DNA of 27,255 nucleotides from an uncultured Draconibacterium sp. (GTDB taxonomy: Bacteria > Bacteroidota > Bacteroidia > Bacteroidales > Prolixibacteraceae), in assembly GCA_947492175.1 (NCBI GenBank), contig CANLMQ010000053.1, forward strand, positions 1-27,255, read 5' to 3'. Below are positions 23,721 to 27,255 of the stretch, in pieces; the stretch's first letter is position 1; each line of letters starts with the position of its first letter. A model generated the notes under the pieces. That model ran no database searches and was not told the origin of the DNA. It was given only the letters and a program-made list of their open reading frames with translations. Position numbers and translations under genes: made by a program.

Positions 23721-24653
23721 ATGAGTCAAATTACAATTATTGCGGTTGTGTTGGTGTTGGGAATAAGTGCTGTTTTTGCTATTCATCGCACAATGACTTT
23801 ATATAAGAGCAAAGTTCTGAAAGAACTATTCTTTGTAGTATCTACACTTAACCTGGTGTGGATTTTGGCTCTATTGCTTCAATTGATTAACACAAATAGC
23901 TTAATCCCCAATTTTTGGATTCTGGATTTTATATTATCATTGAATATTTTCATTTGCAGATTCTTCTTTCTGTTTTATTATTACAGGCTTATTGAAACAA
24001 TTCTGAGTAAATCATTTTTATGTTCGTTAAAAAGACCATACAAGATTGTGTCGTTAACATTGACAATTCTGTATTTTATGGCTTGGTTTGAACCACTATT
24101 ATTCAAGTCAGGAACCATAGCTAGTAACCTTCTAATTTATACAGATATATTGGTTTTTGGATTGGCAATTGGTGGAAGTATTTTTTTAATCCAACGGGGT
24201 AGAAATATTCCTGATAAAAAATTTAGACAACCTGTTGTTTTTTTAGGGTTGATATTCATGGCGCCTATGATTTTAGCTTTTTTAAAATGGATTTTAAGTA
24301 GCACGCTGGCAATGTCAAATTTGTTTATTGAAAGAACAACTCTGCATAGCTTAATGCTTGTGTTTAATATTCTTATATCTATTTGGATTTGGACTGTAAA
24401 AGATAATATTGCCGGAATAGAAAAGTTAAGACAAAGTAAAGCGGACGAGTTTATTGCTAAGTTCGGTATCTCAAAACGAGAGATTGAAATAATCACGTTA
24501 ATTAGTGAAGGAAAAACTAATAAGAATATTGCAGATATTCTATTTATCTCAATTGAAACTGTGAAAGACCATAATTCAAATATTTTTGCTAAAACTGGTG
24601 TCAAGAATAGAACTCAATTAGCAAAGTTATTTTTAAATGCCATTCATGAATAA
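23721..24653 (+). CDS. Seven-helix membrane protein fused to LuxR DNA-binding domain
   Basis: The protein has 310 residues. About seven hydrophobic helices are visible (roughly 4-24, 36-57, 67-92, 107-128, 135-157, 168-192 and 207-226). A short linker and a LuxR-type helix-turn-helix follow at about 251-310 (SKREIEIITLISEGKTNKNIADILF, SIETVKDHNSNIF). It would be a one-component membrane transcription factor that senses a signal in or outside the membrane and binds DNA while anchored. No receiver, kinase or periplasmic domain is present. It is divergent from the hydrolase operon and upstream of the two M28 genes on its own strand, so both are natural targets. The signal is unknown. Confidence 0.87.
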   Translation: MSQITIIAVVLVLGISAVFAIHRTMTLYKSKVLKELFFVVSTLNLVWILALLLQLINTNSLIPNFWILDFILSLNIFICRFFFLFYYYRLIETILSKSFLCSLKRPYKIVSLTLTILYFMAWFEPLLFKSGTIASNLLIYTDILVFGLAIGGSIFLIQRGRNIPDKKFRQPVVFLGLIFMAPMILAFLKWILSSTLAMSNLFIERTTLHSLMLVFNILISIWIWTVKDNIAGIEKLRQSKADEFIAKFGISKREIEIITLISEGKTNKNIADILFISIETVKDHNSNIFAKTGVKNRTQLAKLFLNAIHE

Positions 24654-24835
24654 AAATTTCTTAGTCATTGTTGGTCTGGCATAAGTACAGTGATGATTTG
24701 TTGTTCATGAAATAGAATCACAATACCAATAGTTAACGAAATTAGCTTCATAAAACCTGGATATCCAATTTTTTCTAATTGTGCTTTTGTTTACCCCCCA
24801 AAGGTCTGGATGTTTAAATTCCAACTTATGGGTGT

Positions 24836-24880
24836 GAAATAAATCAATTTATTGAAATAAAATTGCAATAAATTTATTTC
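24836..24880. repeat. AT-rich inverted repeat before the first M28 gene
   Basis: The arms gaaataaat (24836-24844) and atttatttc (24872-24880) are exact reverse complements, and a further gaaataaa occurs inside at 24854-24861. The right arm ends 13 bases before the ATG. It could be a regulator site or a leader hairpin; in DNA this AT-rich it could also be chance. Confidence 0.35.
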
Positions 24881-24893
24881 AAAATCAACCGTA

Positions 24894-26168
24894 ATGTTAA
24901 AAGAAACAGCAACTTTATTAATCTTGATTTTAATCTGTTTACACAAACCTGTTTTAGCTCAACAAATTCAAATTCCTACTGATTTTTCCAAACAATCATT
25001 TAATCATATAGTAAACATCTCAAACTTTGGTATTCATTCTGCCGGCACAGTAGAAGAAAAAAAAGTTTCGGAATACATATTTACTGAGTTATCAAATCTG
25101 GGAGTTGAGACACATGTTGAGGAATTTAATTTTAAATCCTTCGAGATATCTGAAATTGATTTAGAAATAAACCAGCGAAAAACTACGGTTCATCAAATTT
25201 GCTTTAATCCTTACTATGGTAAGTTTCATTTTCATGACGACTTTATTTTATTAAATTCAGACAACACCACAAGTAAAAATATTACCGATAAAATTGTTGT
25301 AGCGGCTCACCCTTTGGACAATACAAAATATTTTCAATTATTTTTTCAGAGTCCAAAACTTGTTTTGGTTTTGCCGGTATCAGAAATTCAGAAATTGGAA
25401 AAGGAAAGTAAAAGGGAACTGAAATGCACAGTCAAAGGCGTGATTAATTCCTATACTTCTCAAAATGTGGTTGCTCAATTGCCATCAAAACAATTCAAAC
25501 AAGAAGAAGTCATTTTGTCAGCACATTACGATTCATATCCTGGAAGCGTTGGTGCTGACGATAATGGCTCTGGTGTTGGAGTACTTATTGAACTTGCCCG
25601 ATACTTTAAAAATAATCCTACAAAGATGAATTTGAAATTTGTTTTTTTTGGAGGTGAAGAAAAAGGGCTATTAGGTTCCAGAGCTTATTTAAACAGAAAT
25701 TTTGAAGACCTGAAGAATTGTAGGTTGCTATTTAATATTGACCAGGTAGGTGGCGAACATATTTTTATTGAAACAACCGGTGGAGTTAATGGAGTTCCAA
25801 AAGAAAAAGGGAATTCGCAGTTTCCTGCTTTTATGAAAAATAAATCGCTTGAAGGAATCGAATCAAACTGGAGGCTTCTTGCTCCAGAAGTACTTCCCCT
25901 GTTTGAAATTAGTAACCGTCCGGAGTGGTTGGCTAATACTATAAGGCAAAGCATAAATGAATTGTCAATCCCGGTTTCTTATGCTGGAAATACCGGTTCC
26001 GACCAAATGACATTTGCTCAAGCCGGAATTGTGGCAACAGCCATAGGAACTATGGGAAATGATGTACACTGTCCCAAGGACATTCCATCTCAGATAAAAA
26101 AACAATCGCTTGAAAACTGTGGTAAAATCATTATTGATGTCATACTAAAAACTGTCAACTATGAATAA
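24894..26168 (+). CDS. Secreted M28-family zinc peptidase
   Basis: The protein has 424 residues. A signal peptide covers about 1-22 (LILILICLHKPVLAQQ), so it is exported. The M28 (aminopeptidase Y/S-like) metal site is complete by position: H211-x-D213, D223 in ADDNGSG, the catalytic pair E255-E256 in FGGEEKGLLGS, D283 in NIDQVGG, and H392 in NDVHCPKD. A PA-like or lid insertion may occupy about 95-195. It would remove amino acids or dipeptides from the N terminus of peptides outside the cytoplasm. It overlaps the next M28 gene by eight bases. The 240-base gap to the LuxR gene suggests its own promoter. Confidence 0.9.
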   Translation: MLKETATLLILILICLHKPVLAQQIQIPTDFSKQSFNHIVNISNFGIHSAGTVEEKKVSEYIFTELSNLGVETHVEEFNFKSFEISEIDLEINQRKTTVHQICFNPYYGKFHFHDDFILLNSDNTTSKNITDKIVVAAHPLDNTKYFQLFFQSPKLVLVLPVSEIQKLEKESKRELKCTVKGVINSYTSQNVVAQLPSKQFKQEEVILSAHYDSYPGSVGADDNGSGVGVLIELARYFKNNPTKMNLKFVFFGGEEKGLLGSRAYLNRNFEDLKNCRLLFNIDQVGGEHIFIETTGGVNGVPKEKGNSQFPAFMKNKSLEGIESNWRLLAPEVLPLFEISNRPEWLANTIRQSINELSIPVSYAGNTGSDQMTFAQAGIVATAIGTMGNDVHCPKDIPSQIKKQSLENCGKIIIDVILKTVNYE

Positions 26169-27177
26169 GGGAATGCTTCTGAAGTTTTTTAGTATAATAC
26201 TTTTATGCATTACTTATTCGTCATGTCACAAAACGAAACCTCCAAATGAAATTGATTCTTCTGCTAAAGCTGAACTCATGGCTCATATACGGTTTTTTGC
26301 TTCCGATGAGTTAAAAGGTCGAAAGGTTGGAAGACCTGAAACAAAAATTGCGGCACGATATATTGCAGAACAATTCAGAGCTTCTGGATTGAAACAATTC
26401 AATTTAGCCCCAGATTATCTACAAAAAACGAAATTTGTAATTGATGGAGATAACGTGAAATGTAACAATGTTGTTGGATATCTTGAAGGAATTAAACCAA
26501 ACAAAAGAAATGAATTTGTAGTACTATGTGCTCATTACGACCATCTTGGAACAATGAAATGCGAGAATTCTAATTGTGATTCGATTTATAACGGAGCAAG
26601 AGATAATGCAATGGGAGCCACTGCTCTAATTTATGCAGCAAAAGAGCTATCAAAACACGCACCCGAACGGTCTGTTATCTTTTTAGCAACGACAGCTGAA
26701 GAAAATGGTATGGTGGGCAGTCGATATTTTGTTGAGAATTGCCCAATTTCAACTGAAGATATAGTATTTGTTCTAAACAATGATGGTGGTGGGTTCAATA
26801 CAACTACTAATATTCGGATTGGTGGGAAGAATGAAATTCTATTCCAATCTAATTTTTGGGAAGTTACTACCAAATATGGCATTGAAAGTTTGGCTTACCC
26901 TGCTGAACTTGAGTATTTGTATGAAAAGGGGGACAATATTTCGTTTGCGAACAAAGGAATTCCATCAATAACAATAAGTCCGGGATTTAACAAGATTGAT
27001 AAAACGATACTGAAATATATACACAAACCCGAAGATGAAGCAAGCGATGATTTTGACTATGATTATCTACTAAAATTCAGTAAATGTTATTGCGATATTG
27101 CAAATGAAATTTCGAATTCAGAAGTAATACCTGACTGGAACAACGGTTCTAAATATTCTTCTAGTACAAATTATTAA
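26161..27177 (+). CDS. M28-family zinc peptidase, lipoprotein
   Basis: The protein has 338 residues. A hydrophobic start ends with YSSC, giving a likely lipidated Cys22. M28 metal residues are H125-x-D127 (CAHYDHLG), D148 in GARDNAMGA, E180-E181 in TTAEENGMVGS, D208 in NNDGGG, and a late His289 in YIHKPEDE. The usual SDHxxF segment before the last ligand reads GDNISF here, which may alter substrate fit. Its ATG overlaps the stop of the first M28 gene, so the two are co-translated. Only about 30% or less of the sequence resembles the first copy by eye, so they are not recent duplicates. It probably acts on peptides at the cell surface or in the periplasm. Confidence 0.88.
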   Translation: MNKGMLLKFFSIILLCITYSSCHKTKPPNEIDSSAKAELMAHIRFFASDELKGRKVGRPETKIAARYIAEQFRASGLKQFNLAPDYLQKTKFVIDGDNVKCNNVVGYLEGIKPNKRNEFVVLCAHYDHLGTMKCENSNCDSIYNGARDNAMGATALIYAAKELSKHAPERSVIFLATTAEENGMVGSRYFVENCPISTEDIVFVLNNDGGGFNTTTNIRIGGKNEILFQSNFWEVTTKYGIESLAYPAELEYLYEKGDNISFANKGIPSITISPGFNKIDKTILKYIHKPEDEASDDFDYDYLLKFSKCYCDIANEISNSEVIPDWNNGSKYSSSTNY

Positions 27178-27255
27178 ATAGTAAAACCTTAAAAAGTCCA
27201 ATATTTTTCGGGGCCATATTTTCGAAAAAAAGAAGTTTCCAAAGATTTAAGATTT

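Noticed and set aside
24137..24604. 155-codon minus-strand ORF antisense to the 7TM-LuxR gene
   Set aside because: It is the reverse shadow of helices and HTH; AT-rich membrane genes often leave long antisense frames.
24891..27177. The two M28 genes as a recent tandem duplication
   Set aside because: Beyond the metal-binding motifs the proteins share little visible sequence and differ in signal type and length.
1..27255. CRISPR array, insertion sequence ends or rRNA
   Set aside because: No regularly spaced repeats, transposase gene or rRNA-like sequence was seen on either strand.

Overview
The window looks like a chromosomal segment from an anaerobic or facultatively anaerobic member of the Bacteroidota, perhaps a Marinilabiliales/Prolixibacteraceae-type lineage. 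This is inferred from protein style, from promoter boxes of the Bacteroidota form (TTTG, 19-base spacer, TAnnTTTG), from an IntDOT-type integrase, and from 2TM-domain and Lumazine_bd_2 proteins. No rRNA or other strict taxonomic marker is present, so the rank below phylum is a guess.

Layout. (1) 1-4062, minus strand: a formate module pflB-pflA-focA. It makes formate and acetyl-CoA from pyruvate, supplies the activase, and moves formate across the membrane. An intrinsic terminator lies between pflB and pflA, and pflA and focA share an ATGA overlap. (2) 4063-4990: a non-coding stretch holding a tRNA-Leu(CAA) gene with a clear promoter and terminator. Next comes a cluster of inverted and direct repeats in front of (3) 4991-6187, a tyrosine recombinase. 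(4) 6309-10427, minus strand: a lipoprotein serine hydrolase with TPR repeats, then a redox-flavoured operon (SDR, a 74-residue unknown, a polyferredoxin membrane protein, a 2TM protein, a YdhR/ABM-like protein). (5) 10533-13389, minus strand: NmrA-like SDR, ferredoxin-nitroreductase fusion and membrane acyltransferase, tightly coupled. (6) 13631-16282, minus strand: a large MalT-like LuxR (LAL) regulator. Units 5 and 6 each end with the same 38-base three-armed terminator.

(7) 16599-23361, minus strand: a compact seven-gene operon. In transcription order it encodes a CPBP membrane protease, a cysteine-less AhpD/CMD-fold protein, a lipoprotein serine hydrolase, a secreted NTF2-like protein, a serine hydrolase with four C-terminal membrane helices, a secreted serine hydrolase with TPRs, and a metallo-beta-lactamase-fold hydrolase. 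(8) 23721-27177, plus strand, divergent from it: a seven-helix membrane protein fused to a LuxR DNA-binding domain, then two exported M28 zinc peptidases.

Regions 7 and 8 together look like a cell-envelope hydrolase system: three penicillin-recognising-type hydrolases, two M28 peptidases, an intramembrane protease and a membrane-embedded transcription factor. This is the best candidate in the window for an undescribed system. Its substrate cannot be read from sequence. By hand-counted 60-base samples the DNA becomes more AT-rich from left to right (34/60 G+C at 3301-3360, 16/60 at 18001-18060 and 25201-25260). With an integrase beside a tRNA gene, that is compatible with acquired DNA to the right of the tRNA, but no second attachment site is visible in the window.
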